Assembly: GCA_965226475.1 (NCBI GenBank)
Contig: CBDDDJ010000003.1
Coordinates: forward strand, 1,398,244-1,462,243
Origin: JASLMY01 sp965226475
Lineage (GTDB): Bacteria > Pseudomonadota > Alphaproteobacteria > GCA-2731375
DNA length: 64,000 nucleotides
Direction: 5' to 3'
Part shown: positions 22,941 through 31,676 of the stretch, in pieces
How the letters are laid out: each line of letters begins with the position of its first letter
Numbering within the stretch: position 1 is the stretch's first letter
The notes under the pieces: generated by a model
The model's input: the letters and a program-made list of their open reading frames with translations, nothing else
The model's database searches: none
What the model was told of the DNA's origin: nothing
Position numbers and translations under genes: made by a program

Positions 22941-23564
22941 AAGGGCGTGGCGCTGGCCCGGCTGGCCCACTCGCTTCCCGGCATCGCCTTCGAGGGCGTC
23001 ATGAGCCACCAGACGCTTCCGGGCAAGCCGGACCGCGAGACCCGGATTCGCGACGGCGTGCCCTTCATGCGGATGTGCCTCGACGTCAAGGACGCGATCG
23101 AGGCGGCGGGCATTCCCGTCGGGGTCGTGTCCGCCGGAGAGACCTTTTCCTATGACATCGCCGCGAGGCTGCCGGGCATCACCGAGGTCGAGGGCGGGAC
23201 CTATATGCTGATGTCGCATTCCTTCGACTACATGAGCGAATTCCGGATCGCCGCCAAGGTGCTGGCGACGGTGATCAGCACGCCGCGTCCGGGCATCGCC
23301 ATCGGCGACGTCGGCACCCGGGCGCTCGGCTTGCGTGCCTGGCCCCGGGTCGAGGGGCGGGAGGGGCTAGCCGTCGAGGCGCTGCACGAGGAGCACGTCA
23401 CGCTCCGTGTGGAAGGCGAGGCTGGAATCGAACTCGGCGCGCAATTCCTGCTCTCCAGCGGCCATCAGGACTCCATGACCGACCGTTGGGATCACTACGC
23501 CTGCGTTCGCGACGGCCGCGTCGAGGCGGTCTGGCCGATCGCCGCGCGCGGCTGCTTCCATTGA
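22941..23564 (+). pseudogene. D-threonine aldolase-like / alanine-racemase-fold protein, 5' truncated
   Basis: The C-terminal two thirds of a fold-type III PLP enzyme: LARLAHSLPGIAFEGVMSHQ, EAAGIPVGVVSAGETFSYDI, EVEGGTYMLMSH and AIGDVGTRALG, ending with a D-threonine-aldolase/D-serine-dehydratase-type domain (EEHVTLRVEG, and SSGHQDSMTDRWDHYACVRD with metal-ligand-like His/Asp). The N-terminal PLP-lysine part is lost at the IstB junction near 22940. Related enzymes split D-beta-hydroxy amino acids. Its closeness to a dipeptidase and a TRAP transporter suggests a former amino-acid catabolic cluster. Confidence 0.78.
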
Positions 23565-23608
23565 GCCACCTCGATTGATTAGGCGGGGCAACGTGATCGC
23601 ACCGCCGA

Positions 23609-24595
23609 TCAGGCGCCCCAGACGTCCTCGAGTACCCGCACCCAGTTCTCGCCCAGTATTTTGCGGATGCGCCCTTCGGGCCAGCCGCGGCGTTCGAATG
23701 CCGCTGTCAGGTTCGGATACTCGCCCAAATTGCGAAAATGCTCCGGCATCGGCGCGGTCGTTCCCCTGCCTTCCATGAGCCAGCGCGCGTAGCCCTTGTC
23801 CTTGCGCAGCCAGTCGAACCAGTCGGCGGATTGGTTCTGGGTGAAATCCGTGCCGATGCCGACATTATCCTCGCCGATCAGGCCGACGACGTAGTCCATC
23901 GCATCCACGCAGTCGTCGAGCGTGGTCTCCGCATCCTTGGGCAGGAACGGGGGAAACGTCGCGAAGCCCACGAAGCCGCCATGGTCCGCGATGAAACGTA
24001 GCTGCTCGTCGGTCTTGTTGCGCGGATGGTCCCTGAGCGCCGCCGGGCAACAATGGGTATAGGCGACGGGCTTCTTGGAATGGCGGATCGCATCCTCGCT
24101 GGTCTTCGGCCCGACGTGCGACAGATCCACCAGGATGCCGAGCCTGTTCATCTCGTCGATCACTTCGCGACCGAAATCCGAAAGTCCGCCATCGCGGCTC
24201 TCAAAACACCCCGAGCCGACGAGGTTCTGCGTATTGTAGGTGAGCTGCATGACACCGACGCCGAGGTCCTTGAAGGTGCGAAGGTAACCGAGCTGATCCT
24301 CGATACCCGAGGTGTTCTGCCAGCCGAGGATGATGCCGACCTTGCCTTCCCGCTTGGCCCGGCGGATGTCGTCGCTGGTATGCACCTGCAACAGGATATC
24401 GCCGTGCTCGTCGAACCACCGCTTCCATTGGGCGAGGTTGTTCATGGTGTCACGGAAGCCTTCCCAGATGCAGCACGTGCAGTTCGCCGCCGTCAAGCCA
24501 CCCCGGTGCATGTCTTCGAATACGGCGCGGCTCCAATTCGAAATGACCAAGCCGTCGATCACGATCGATTCCTCGTGCAGGTTCGAGCTGCTCAT
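23609..24595 (-). CDS. Membrane dipeptidase (peptidase family M19)
   Basis: A 328-residue M19 renal-dipeptidase-type metalloenzyme. Visible blocks are IVIDGLVISN (His of HxD is replaced by GL, as in a divergent subgroup), the first-metal region after DMHRGGLTAANCT, GKVGIILGWQNTSGIEDQ, VGVMQLTYNTQNLVGSGCFE, LGILVDLSHVGPKTSEDAI (metal His), PVAYTHCCPAALRDHPRNKT (metal His) and DNVGIGTDFTQ (Asp). These enzymes hydrolyse dipeptides, often those with D- or dehydro-amino acids. GGAGGAAGTG precedes the ATG at 24595. The TRAP genes diverge from it across an IS insertion. Confidence 0.85.
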   Translation of the reverse strand: MSSSNLHEESIVIDGLVISNWSRAVFEDMHRGGLTAANCTCCIWEGFRDTMNNLAQWKRWFDEHGDILLQVHTSDDIRRAKREGKVGIILGWQNTSGIEDQLGYLRTFKDLGVGVMQLTYNTQNLVGSGCFESRDGGLSDFGREVIDEMNRLGILVDLSHVGPKTSEDAIRHSKKPVAYTHCCPAALRDHPRNKTDEQLRFIADHGGFVGFATFPPFLPKDAETTLDDCVDAMDYVVGLIGEDNVGIGTDFTQNQSADWFDWLRKDKGYARWLMEGRGTTAPMPEHFRNLGEYPNLTAAFERRGWPEGRIRKILGENWVRVLEDVWGA

Positions 24596-24732
24596 GAGGC
24601 ACTTCCTCCGGTTGCGATGATCCGTGTTTTCCAGCGGCCACTCTAGCGCGTTTTCGGCACGTGACCAGCCGTTCGATGATGGTTGTAGGTGGCGCGGTCG
24701 GTGGAGGTTGGCGGGCTCGGACCTGTCGCCGC

Positions 24733-24749
24733 GTTCGCCGCGTTCGAAT
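24733..24749. repeat. Left copy of a 17-bp target-site duplication (IS1202-type element)
   Basis: gttcgccgcgttcgaat, repeated exactly at 26130-26146. The two copies flank the element at 24750-26129 immediately outside its inverted repeats. Confidence 0.85.
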
Positions 24750-24792
24750 TGTCGAGAACATTTCGAATTGACCGCTTTTGTTGTGGTTGTTG

Positions 24793-24848
24793 GGCCTGTG
24801 GATAAGTGGGGAACCCGCCGTGGCGGGTTGTCCACTGATCCACAGGCC
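24793..24848. other. Long nested hairpin with a DnaA-box-like sequence
   Basis: GGCCTGTGGATAAGTGG (24793-24809) pairs with 24832-24848 with one mismatch; inside it AACCCGCC (24812-24819) pairs with GGCGGGTT (24822-24829). The outer arm includes TGTGGATAA, the complement of the DnaA box TTATCCACA. It lies between the IS left end and the transposase stop and may act as a terminator or structural element. Confidence 0.6.
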
Positions 24849-24867
24849 GGGCGCGCGTCGAAGCGGT

Positions 24868-26049
24868 TCACGCGGCCGCTCTGCTGTTCTTGGTTTCGTC
24901 GAGGACGGTGCCGTCGGCCTGATATCGGGCCAGCCGGCGCGGGCCGTGGAAGACCGCCAGGGTGCCGCCGGAGTATTCGTGGACCCGCACCGATGCCTTG
25001 ACGTAATGGCGGCGGTGGCGATCCTCCGGGATCTGCAGCACCAGCCGCTTGTAGCGCACCGTGTTGTCGTTGCCGACGATCCGGTCCTCCTGGATGCACA
25101 GGATGTCGTCGAGCGATCCGGTGAAGGGGACAAAGGCCGAGCCCTCGGCTTCGGCCGGCACCGCGAAACGGGCGTTGTGGCGGGGCAGATAAATCTCGCG
25201 CAGGAACGCGTTGGCCTCGGCCATCGTGGTGATGGCGGCCAAGCGCAGTTCCTGCGGCAGGCGATTCTGCAATGTCGCGAACATGCGCTCCGAGCGCCCC
25301 CGGGCCTCGGGGGAGTAGGCCGGGATCAGTTCGATGCCCAGCTGGCCCAGGGCTCGGCCCACCTGGGTCGGGTTGTTCTTGTCCACCTTGCCGCCGGCCT
25401 CGGGCGTGTGCCAGTAGTGCGAGGCCCGGTCGGCGTAGAGCGAGCAGAACAGCCCCCGGACCTCGATCACCTCGCCCAGGGCCCGGAAGCTGCTCATGGT
25501 CCCCTCTTCGTCGACGAAGAAGGCCGAGTAGATCTCGCTGGTTGCGTCATCCATGGTGACGATCAGGTCCCACCACTGCCCGGGAACCCATTGGTGGGTC
25601 GAGCCGTCCTGGTGCAGCATCATGGCGGGCAGGGCGCGGCGCGGCCGCTTGCGCCGGTGCGCGCCTCGCCGCGGTGCCGGACGTTTGCGCCCGTGGGCCT
25701 GGAGCGTCAGGCGGACCCAGTTGTAGCTCCGCGTGAAGCCGTGCTCATCGAGCAGCTTCTCGTGGAAGTGCTTGGCCGTGAAGTCCCAGTAGCGCGTGTC
25801 GAACAACTCCAGAACCTCCATCACCGTGTCCACCGGCACCCGGTGCCCCGAGACCTTGCCCAGCCGGCGGTCATACAGACCCTCCGCGCCTTCCGCCTCA
25901 AAGCGACCCCGCCAGCGCCGGAACGTTCGCTCGCTCATCCCCAGGATCGACGCCGCCTCCGCCTGGCTCAGTCGCCGCCGCTTCGCGCGCTCCAGAATCT
26001 CCTCGAACTTCATCTGCCGTAGTCCTTGCAACACCTCGGCCCGCTTCAT
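24868..26049 (-). CDS. ISNCY/IS1202-type transposase
   Basis: A 393-residue transposase. The N-terminus has a helix-turn-helix (RLSQAEAASILGMSERTFRR, WRGRFEAEG), then GLYDRRLGKVSGHRVPVD. The rve core shows MLHQDGSTHQWVPG (Asp), DLIVTMDDATSEIYSAFFVD, LYADRASHYWHTP (Asp) and PEARGRSERMFATLQNRLPQ (Glu). The C-terminal domain includes GNDNTVRYKRLVLQIP. This architecture is that of ISNCY elements of the IS1202 group. Intact, with intact ends and duplication, so possibly recently active. Confidence 0.9.
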   Translation of the reverse strand: MKRAEVLQGLRQMKFEEILERAKRRRLSQAEAASILGMSERTFRRWRGRFEAEGAEGLYDRRLGKVSGHRVPVDTVMEVLELFDTRYWDFTAKHFHEKLLDEHGFTRSYNWVRLTLQAHGRKRPAPRRGAHRRKRPRRALPAMMLHQDGSTHQWVPGQWWDLIVTMDDATSEIYSAFFVDEEGTMSSFRALGEVIEVRGLFCSLYADRASHYWHTPEAGGKVDKNNPTQVGRALGQLGIELIPAYSPEARGRSERMFATLQNRLPQELRLAAITTMAEANAFLREIYLPRHNARFAVPAEAEGSAFVPFTGSLDDILCIQEDRIVGNDNTVRYKRLVLQIPEDRHRRHYVKASVRVHEYSGGTLAVFHGPRRLARYQADGTVLDETKNSRAAA

Positions 26050-26129
26050 CGCCGCCCTCCTCGAAGGCGACGTTCTAAACCGGACAGATCACATGGTACC
26101 TACGGCGGTCATATCGTGTGTTAGCGACA

Positions 26130-26146
26130 GTTCGCCGCGTTCGAAT
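26130..26146. repeat. Right copy of the 17-bp target-site duplication
   Basis: gttcgccgcgttcgaat, identical to 24733-24749. Confidence 0.85.
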
Positions 26147-26423
26147 TTGTTCCGAGCAGCCGAAATCGCTATACTAAAGCTCGAACGCGGGGTTCCCCCG
26201 CGAAGTGTCGGTCGATAATGGCGTTACCGTGCGAGCAAGCATGAGGGGACGCGATGACACCGGAGCGGCGGCGAGGACAACCGACGCGGCACGCCGTGGG
26301 GCGTGGTGATCTCGCCCCTGGTGTCCAGCTTACATCCGTTGAATCGGGCCCTAGGGCGCCGGTGGCTGTCGGACCGCCTGGCTGCTCGACCCCGTCGTGA
26401 CACCAATCGAGGAGGAGGAAACA

Positions 26424-27428
26424 ATGAAGCTTTCGCGTCGACTTTTCATCGCCGCCGCCGTTGCGGCTACCATGGCGAGCGCACCGGCGACGGCGCAGAT
26501 CAAGTGGGACCTGGCGCATGTCTTCGGCCCCACGGACCAAGCGGGTGTCGCGGCCGAATACTTTGCCAAACTCGTCAAAGAAAAAACCAAGGGGCAAATA
26601 GAAGTCACTATCCATCATGCCGGGGCATTGGGATACAAGTGTCTCGATCACCTCGACCTGGTGGCGGACGGCGGTTTGGTGATCGCCAGTATCTGCACCT
26701 CATTTCACAGCGGCGTGCACCCTATTTTCTCGATCAATACGATGCCGTTCCTGGTGCAAAAACCTGAAGATGCCAAGCACTTTCACGCATCCGTGCAACG
26801 CGTCTACAACGAAGTCTACCGTTCGTTCAATCAGTTCGAACTGTATTCGTCGCCAAATCCGCCGAGTGGGCTTTGGGCCAAAAGACCGATTCTATCGGCT
26901 GCGGATTTGAAGAACTGGAAGCTTCGGGTTTATGACGTGAATGGTCTCAAAACTTTCATACGGGCAGGTGCGGCGGCGATCCAGCTCGCCTGGAGCGACG
27001 TTGTGCCGGCACTGAGCACGAGCACCATCGATGGCGTGCTGACGGGCGCCGATGCCGGCTTTGCATCGGGCTTTCAGGATTACTTGAACCACTTCATCTA
27101 TGTCAACTTCGCTATTCCCTGGGGCACGACGAACATCAATTTGGACACTTGGAATGCTCTCTCTCCCGAGCTTCAGAAGGCCGTAAAGGAGGCTGGAGAC
27201 GAAACTACCGCGATGTCCTGGAAGCGGATGGAGACGATTCTGATCGAGAAAAACAACGCGGATATGCGGTCAGCCGGTGTCACCGTCATCGAAGATCCGC
27301 CAAAGGCGTTTCTCGATTTTCTGCAAGAGGCGGGAAAGCCCGTGCTGGACGAATTGCTTGAGAAGCTCGGACCGGATGGACCGGCCATGCTGGATGATTT
27401 TTATCGGCGCATAGGCAAGAAGAAGTAG
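26424..27428 (+). CDS. dctP: TRAP transporter substrate-binding protein (DctP family)
   Basis: A 334-residue periplasmic binding protein. A signal peptide occupies about residues 1-24 (basic MKLSRR, hydrophobic LFIAAAVAATMASA, cleavage near ATAQ). The mature part has the DctP pattern: KWDLAHVFGPTDQAGVAAEYF, LVKEKTKGQIEVTIHHAGAL, FLVQKPEDAKHF, LKNWKLRVYDVNGLKTFIRA (conserved Arg region) and the ALSTSTIDGVLTG block. A GAGGAGGAAACA site precedes the ATG at 26424, so I prefer it to 26397. First gene of a dctPQM operon. Substrate unknown; a peptide- or amino-acid-related acid is suggested by the neighbours. Confidence 0.92.
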   Translation: MKLSRRLFIAAAVAATMASAPATAQIKWDLAHVFGPTDQAGVAAEYFAKLVKEKTKGQIEVTIHHAGALGYKCLDHLDLVADGGLVIASICTSFHSGVHPIFSINTMPFLVQKPEDAKHFHASVQRVYNEVYRSFNQFELYSSPNPPSGLWAKRPILSAADLKNWKLRVYDVNGLKTFIRAGAAAIQLAWSDVVPALSTSTIDGVLTGADAGFASGFQDYLNHFIYVNFAIPWGTTNINLDTWNALSPELQKAVKEAGDETTAMSWKRMETILIEKNNADMRSAGVTVIEDPPKAFLDFLQEAGKPVLDELLEKLGPDGPAMLDDFYRRIGKKK

Positions 27429-27519
27429 GCTCGACGGACGCCGCTACGTCGCCGCTATCGATCGCCGGCGACGTAACGGCGCTGTTGGTTTCTTCCTGCC
27501 GCATTATACTATCCGCGAG

Positions 27520-28026
27520 ATGTTTCAGAACGTCGTAGCGGCGATTTCGAGATACTCCGCCTATGGGGCGATTCTCGTGATGATCGCGATGGTCGTACAC
27601 ATCATGGTGGAAATCATCCTGCGCTCGTTCTTCGCCACGTCCACCCATGTCGCGGAGGAATTCGTCGGCTATGGCCTGGCCGCCGTGGTCTACCTCTCGC
27701 TCGGCCATGCCTTGAACACCGGCGGGCTGATCCGCGTCGATCTGGTGCTCGGTCGATTGCCGGCTCGGGTCCGCCGCCATATCGAAATCGCCATCATTCT
27801 CGCCAGCTTCGCGGCCATGTTGTTCGTGACCTATTTCGTTGGACGCAGCGTCTTGCGGCACTACGAACGCGGCACCGTCAGTTGGACGATCGCGGAGGTC
27901 CCCTTCTGGATTCCGGAAGGGATCGTTCTCTTGGGCATCGCTCTGTTCCTGCTCCAGCTCGTCGCCTACCTGCTTCGCATCCTTGCCGGCGGTCCTATCG
28001 TCGACGATGACCAGCCGCGTCTATAG
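27520..28026 (+). CDS. dctQ: TRAP transporter small permease (DctQ family)
   Basis: A 168-residue inner-membrane protein with four predicted membrane segments, at about residues 15-37 (AILVMIAMVVHIMVEIIL), 50-70 (VGYGLAAVVYLSL), 88-110 (IEIAIILASFAAMLFVTYFV) and 128-150 (PEGIVLLGIALFLLQLVAYL). The loop motif ALNTGGLIRVDLVLGRLP is the standard DctQ signature. It lies 91 bp after dctP and 51 bp before dctM. Confidence 0.9.
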   Translation: MFQNVVAAISRYSAYGAILVMIAMVVHIMVEIILRSFFATSTHVAEEFVGYGLAAVVYLSLGHALNTGGLIRVDLVLGRLPARVRRHIEIAIILASFAAMLFVTYFVGRSVLRHYERGTVSWTIAEVPFWIPEGIVLLGIALFLLQLVAYLLRILAGGPIVDDDQPRL

Positions 28027-28077
28027 GTCGTCTGCCTCGGCCATGGCCGCGAGGAAATACAACGGAGGTTGGCACTG

Positions 28078-29388
28078 ATGGACCCGATTGTCGCCGCTTT
28101 CATCGTCATCGCGATGATGTTCGTGTTCCTTGCGACCGGCGCCTGGATCTTCGTCGGCCTGCTGCTGACTTCGCTGGTCTCGTTGTTTCTCGTCGCCGAC
28201 TATTCCGTGGCGCGCATCGGCCCGATCGTCATGCCGATGATGGTCAAGACCGTGACCAGTTGGGAGCTGGCCGCGGTGCCGTTGTTCATTTGGATGGGCG
28301 AGATCATCAATCGCTCCAACGTCTCCGAGCGGCTGTTTCGCGGACTGACGCCGTGGGTCAGCGGCCTCCCCGGGGGCCTCGTGCATACCAACGTCGCCGG
28401 TTGCGTCCTGTTCGCCGCGGTCTCCGGCTCCAGCGTCGCGACCACGGCCACGATCGGCAAAATTACGACCCGGGCGCTGGCCGAGCGCGGCTACGACGTC
28501 AATCTGTCGATCGGCTCCGTGGCGGCGGCGGGCTCGATCGGCATCATGATTCCCCCGTCCATCACCATGATCATCTATGGCATGATCGCAGAGGTCTCGG
28601 TGGCCAAGCTGTTCGCGGCCGGGATGTTTCCCGGGCTCCTCCTCGGCGTCTTGTATTCCGGCTATATCGCGGGCCGCTGCATGTTGCGTCCCGAACTGGC
28701 GCCCACGCCGGCGACACGGCCGACCGTGGCGGAGCGCCTGCGGGCACTCGGCGATCTGCTCCCGGTGCTGTTCCTGATCCTGGTCGTCCTCGGCGGCATC
28801 TACACCGGTCTCGCGACGCCCTCCGAGGCCGCCGCGCTCGGGGTGGTGGGGGCGTTGTGCATCACCGTGTCGACGGGTCAGTTCACCCGGTCGACCTTCG
28901 TCGATTCGGCGATGAGCGCGGTCATCGTCACCGCCATGCTGGGGACCGCCTTCGCCGCGGCGGCGTTGCTCTCGACCACGATGGGCTTCCTGCACGTGCC
29001 CCAGACCATCGCCGCGTTCATCGCCGGGCTCGACCTGACACCGGCCATGCTGCTCGTCGTGCTCGGCGTCTTCTACATCGTGCTCGGCTGCGTTCTGGAG
29101 AGCATTTCGCTGATCCTGATGACCATGCCGATCAGCTATCCCCTGATCGTGCAGGCCGGCTTCGACCCCGTCTGGTTCGGCGTATTCCTCGTTCTCGTTA
29201 TCGAAATGGGTTTGATCACGCCGCCGATCGGTTTCAATCTGTTCGTATTGCGCAGCATCACCGGCCACCCGATCGGCCGCATCGCGTGGGCGGCGTTTCC
29301 GTTCTTCCTGCTCATGGTCGCCGCCGCCGTAATCCTCGCCGTCTTTCCCGCCATCGTTCTCTGGCTTCCGAAGGCGCTGTTCGGCTGA
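28078..29388 (+). CDS. dctM: TRAP transporter large permease (DctM family)
   Basis: A 436-residue multi-spanning permease. Family motifs include LAAVPLFIWMGEIINRSNVS, the GGLVHTNVAGCVLFAAVSGS loop, IGSVAAAGSIGIMIPPSITM, ATPSEAAALGVVGAL and LITPPIGFNLFVLRSI. GGAGG at 28064-28068 sits 9 bases before the ATG at 28078, ruling out the TTG at 28069. The permease couples ion flow to uptake of the DctP-bound solute. Full length. Confidence 0.92.
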   Translation: MDPIVAAFIVIAMMFVFLATGAWIFVGLLLTSLVSLFLVADYSVARIGPIVMPMMVKTVTSWELAAVPLFIWMGEIINRSNVSERLFRGLTPWVSGLPGGLVHTNVAGCVLFAAVSGSSVATTATIGKITTRALAERGYDVNLSIGSVAAAGSIGIMIPPSITMIIYGMIAEVSVAKLFAAGMFPGLLLGVLYSGYIAGRCMLRPELAPTPATRPTVAERLRALGDLLPVLFLILVVLGGIYTGLATPSEAAALGVVGALCITVSTGQFTRSTFVDSAMSAVIVTAMLGTAFAAAALLSTTMGFLHVPQTIAAFIAGLDLTPAMLLVVLGVFYIVLGCVLESISLILMTMPISYPLIVQAGFDPVWFGVFLVLVIEMGLITPPIGFNLFVLRSITGHPIGRIAWAAFPFFLLMVAAAVILAVFPAIVLWLPKALFG

Positions 29389-29820
29389 TGGCGGATATGT
29401 CGGGAATCGTCGCTCCCGCAAACCTCGTCGGCCGCGGGAGTCCCGGCGCCTTCGATCGAGGCTGGATGGTCGATCCTTGCCTATCCGGTTATCACCCACA
29501 CCCACTATATGTAGTGTGCACCCATTTTCCTGAGTAAAGCTCGGTGCAGGTCGAAGCGGAGATATCTCCGGCGATGCCGAGCAGGGACTCGGACGGCATT
29601 GTAGCGGCTTTTAGGCGACACTTTAGCGTGGTGGAAATCCTAATCATTGAGTCGGATTTGGCAAAACGCCACGTTGCATAAAGGACCGTCACTTCATTGA
29701 AATTTATCTGAAATCGGAGGTGAACGACACCGATGGAATATTCCAGGAAATCAGAGCTTCATTGAATTGTAGGATTCGAGTGCCGGATTATTCACAAATA
29801 GCTCTGTGAACTGGTTTTCG
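29389..29820. other. Intergenic stretch after the TRAP operon
   Basis: A 49-codon frame starts at an ATG overlapping the dctM stop and ends at 29537. It may be the stub of a lost downstream gene, but nothing recognisable is encoded. A CTCCCGC/GCGGGAG inverted repeat near 29412-29440 has no T-run. The rest is AT-richer and shows no gene. Confidence 0.45.
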
Positions 29821-31423
29821 TAACTGCCCAGGTATCTGATTTCGCTGGGGCTGCGGATTGGGTCTCTCGGGGCAGATTTTGTGGGTTTGAGGCGCTGACG
29901 GCCTAGATTTCGTTTGACAAGAGATGGTGGGTCGATTCTAAGGATTCGATGGATAGGGATGCTCTCGCCTTTTTGTCGAAAGACGACCTGATCGATGTGG
30001 TGCTGGCCCAAGGGTCGCGGCTCGCCGAGCTCGAACTCCGGCTTGGCGAACTCGAGCGCCAGCTTGGCCTGAACAGCACGAACAGCGGCAAGCCGCCGTC
30101 CAGCGATGGATTGAACAAACCGCCGGCGGGGAAGAAGAAGCGACGCACCGGGAGCCTTCGCGGAAAATCGGATCGCAAGCCGGGCGGGCAGAAGGGCCAC
30201 GAGGGCGAGACCCTGCGCCAAGTCGCCGATCCCGACGCCAGCGTCGATCATTATCCCGAGACGTGCCGGCGGTGTGGTTCGGGATTGACGCCGGATATGA
30301 CCACCGGCCACGGCGCCCGTCAGGTTTTCGACCTGCCCGAGCCCCGGCCCCTGGTGGTCACGGAGCATCGGGCGCATCGCTGCCGTTGCGGGCATTGCGG
30401 CACGCAAACTCGGGCTTCCTTTCCCGACGGCGTCACCGGCCCGGTTCAGTACGGCGGTCGGATCGGAGCCATGGTGGTCTACCTGTCGCACTACCAGCTC
30501 CTGCCCGAGGACCGCCTGGCCGCATTGATGAAGGATCTGTTCGGGGCCGGGCTGTCTGCGGCGAGCATCGCGCGGATGGGCCGAAACAGCGCCGAGTCCG
30601 TGCAAGGCGTCGTCGGGACGATCCGCGAGCTGGTGAAATCGGCGCCGGTCAAGCACATGGACGAGACCGGGTTCCGGGTCGCCGGGCGGGGTCAATGGTT
30701 GCACGTCGCGTCCACGGCGCTGTTGACCTTCTACCGGGTTTCGCCCCGGCGCGGCAGCCTGCTCGGCGGCGTCGGCGGCATCGTCGTCCACGACCACTGG
30801 AAGCCGTACTTCACGATGGAGGGGGTGCGGCACGCGCTGTGCAACGCCCATCACCTGCGCGAGTTGCAAGCCCTGGTCGAGATCGAGAAGGAGGACTGGG
30901 CGGGCAAGATGCAGAGACTATTGCGCCGCGCCTGCCACGCGGTAAATCTCGCCCGGGAGCGGGGAGTGGCGCTGAAACCAAGCCTCGTCAGCCGCTTCCG
31001 ACGATGTTGGGACGCCATCACGGCCGAGGGCATCGCCTTTCACGAGGCCCAACCTCCTCTCGCGCCCAAACCGGTCGAGGGCAAGGCCAGGCGCCGGGGA
31101 CGCAAGCCGCGCCGCGTCGGCCACAACCTTCTCCGGCGCCTTCAGGCTCGCAAGGAAGATGCGCTACGCTTCCTCACCAATTTCGCCGTGCCGTTCACCA
31201 ACAATCAGGCCGAGCAGGACGGGCGCATGATGAAGGTCAAGCAGAAAATCTCCGGCGGCTTCCGCAGCCAGAAAGGCGCCGAAGACTTCGCCACCGTCCG
31301 CGGCTTCATCTCGACCGCCAGAAAACAGGGCTGGAACATCATCCAGGCGCTCATGGAAAATCCCGAAACCCTGATCGCACGTCTCCACGCCGCCTGAAAG
31401 GCGGCTACGTACCTGGGCAGTTA
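29821..31423 (+). mobile_element. IS66-family single-gene insertion sequence (ISBst12-like)
   Basis: Terminal inverted repeats TAACTGCCCAGGTA (29821-29834) and TACCTGGGCAGTTA (31410-31423) are perfect over 14 bases. About 1.6 kb with one transposase ORF and no tnpA/tnpB accessory genes. The flanking eight bases (ggttttcg, ccaccgac) do not match. Confidence 0.88.
29949..31397 (+). CDS. IS66-family transposase
   Basis: A 482-residue transposase. The N-terminus is a leucine-rich coiled coil (SRLAELELRLGELERQLGLN) followed by the NSGKPPSSDGLNKPP motif; a zinc-binding CRRCGSG..CRCGHCG pair comes next. The DDE core has PVKHMDETGFRVAGRGQWLH (Asp), GGIVVHDHWKPYFTM (Asp) with CNAHHLRELQAL, and PFTNNQAEQDGRMMKVKQKI (Glu). 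The C-terminus GGFRSQKGAEDFATVRGFIS is typical. Intact. Confidence 0.95.
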   Translation: MDRDALAFLSKDDLIDVVLAQGSRLAELELRLGELERQLGLNSTNSGKPPSSDGLNKPPAGKKKRRTGSLRGKSDRKPGGQKGHEGETLRQVADPDASVDHYPETCRRCGSGLTPDMTTGHGARQVFDLPEPRPLVVTEHRAHRCRCGHCGTQTRASFPDGVTGPVQYGGRIGAMVVYLSHYQLLPEDRLAALMKDLFGAGLSAASIARMGRNSAESVQGVVGTIRELVKSAPVKHMDETGFRVAGRGQWLHVASTALLTFYRVSPRRGSLLGGVGGIVVHDHWKPYFTMEGVRHALCNAHHLRELQALVEIEKEDWAGKMQRLLRRACHAVNLARERGVALKPSLVSRFRRCWDAITAEGIAFHEAQPPLAPKPVEGKARRRGRKPRRVGHNLLRRLQARKEDALRFLTNFAVPFTNNQAEQDGRMMKVKQKISGGFRSQKGAEDFATVRGFISTARKQGWNIIQALMENPETLIARLHAA

Positions 31424-31446
31424 CCACCGACGGTTTCTATTTACTG

Positions 31447-31600
31447 ACTCGTTTCTCCTGTTGTGGAAGTGGCGGGCGGGTTGATCCAGACGGCTTCGGG
31501 AAGCGGGGCGGGTTTCGGGGTGCCGTGGACGAAGCGTTCGGGGTGAAGGGCCCAGGCGGCTTGCAGGGTACGTCCGCGCTTATACCAATCGGCCTTGAGG
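31447..31600 (-). pseudogene. Transposase C-terminal remnant (IS3/rve type)
   Basis: The minus strand reads KADWYKRGRTLQAAWALHPE, RFVHGTPKPAPLPEAVWINP, PATSTTGETSQ and stop. AWxxHPERFxxGxPxPPxLPxAVWINPP is a common C-terminal tail of rve-type transposases. Everything upstream is lost at the IS630 element's left side. Confidence 0.65.
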
Positions 31601-31676
31601 GAGACTCACTTTGAGGATTCCCATGGCGGATGATTTCTGACTCACTTCCGGTGATTCGGAGTTGAGGAGGTTCACG

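Larger units (their letters stand above)
24750..26129 (-). mobile_element. IS1202-group (ISNCY) insertion sequence with 17-bp target duplication
   Basis: A 1380-bp element. The left end starts TGTCGAGAACATTTCGAATT; the right end, reverse-complemented, starts TGTCGCTAACACACGATATG, sharing the outer TGTCG, AACA and CGA positions. Identical 17-bp sequences flank it. Long duplications of this size are a known trait of IS1202-type elements. Insertion split the region between the M19 dipeptidase and the TRAP operon. Confidence 0.85.

Noticed and set aside
29813..31431. Target-site duplication of the single-gene IS66 element
   Set aside because: The flanking octamers do not match.
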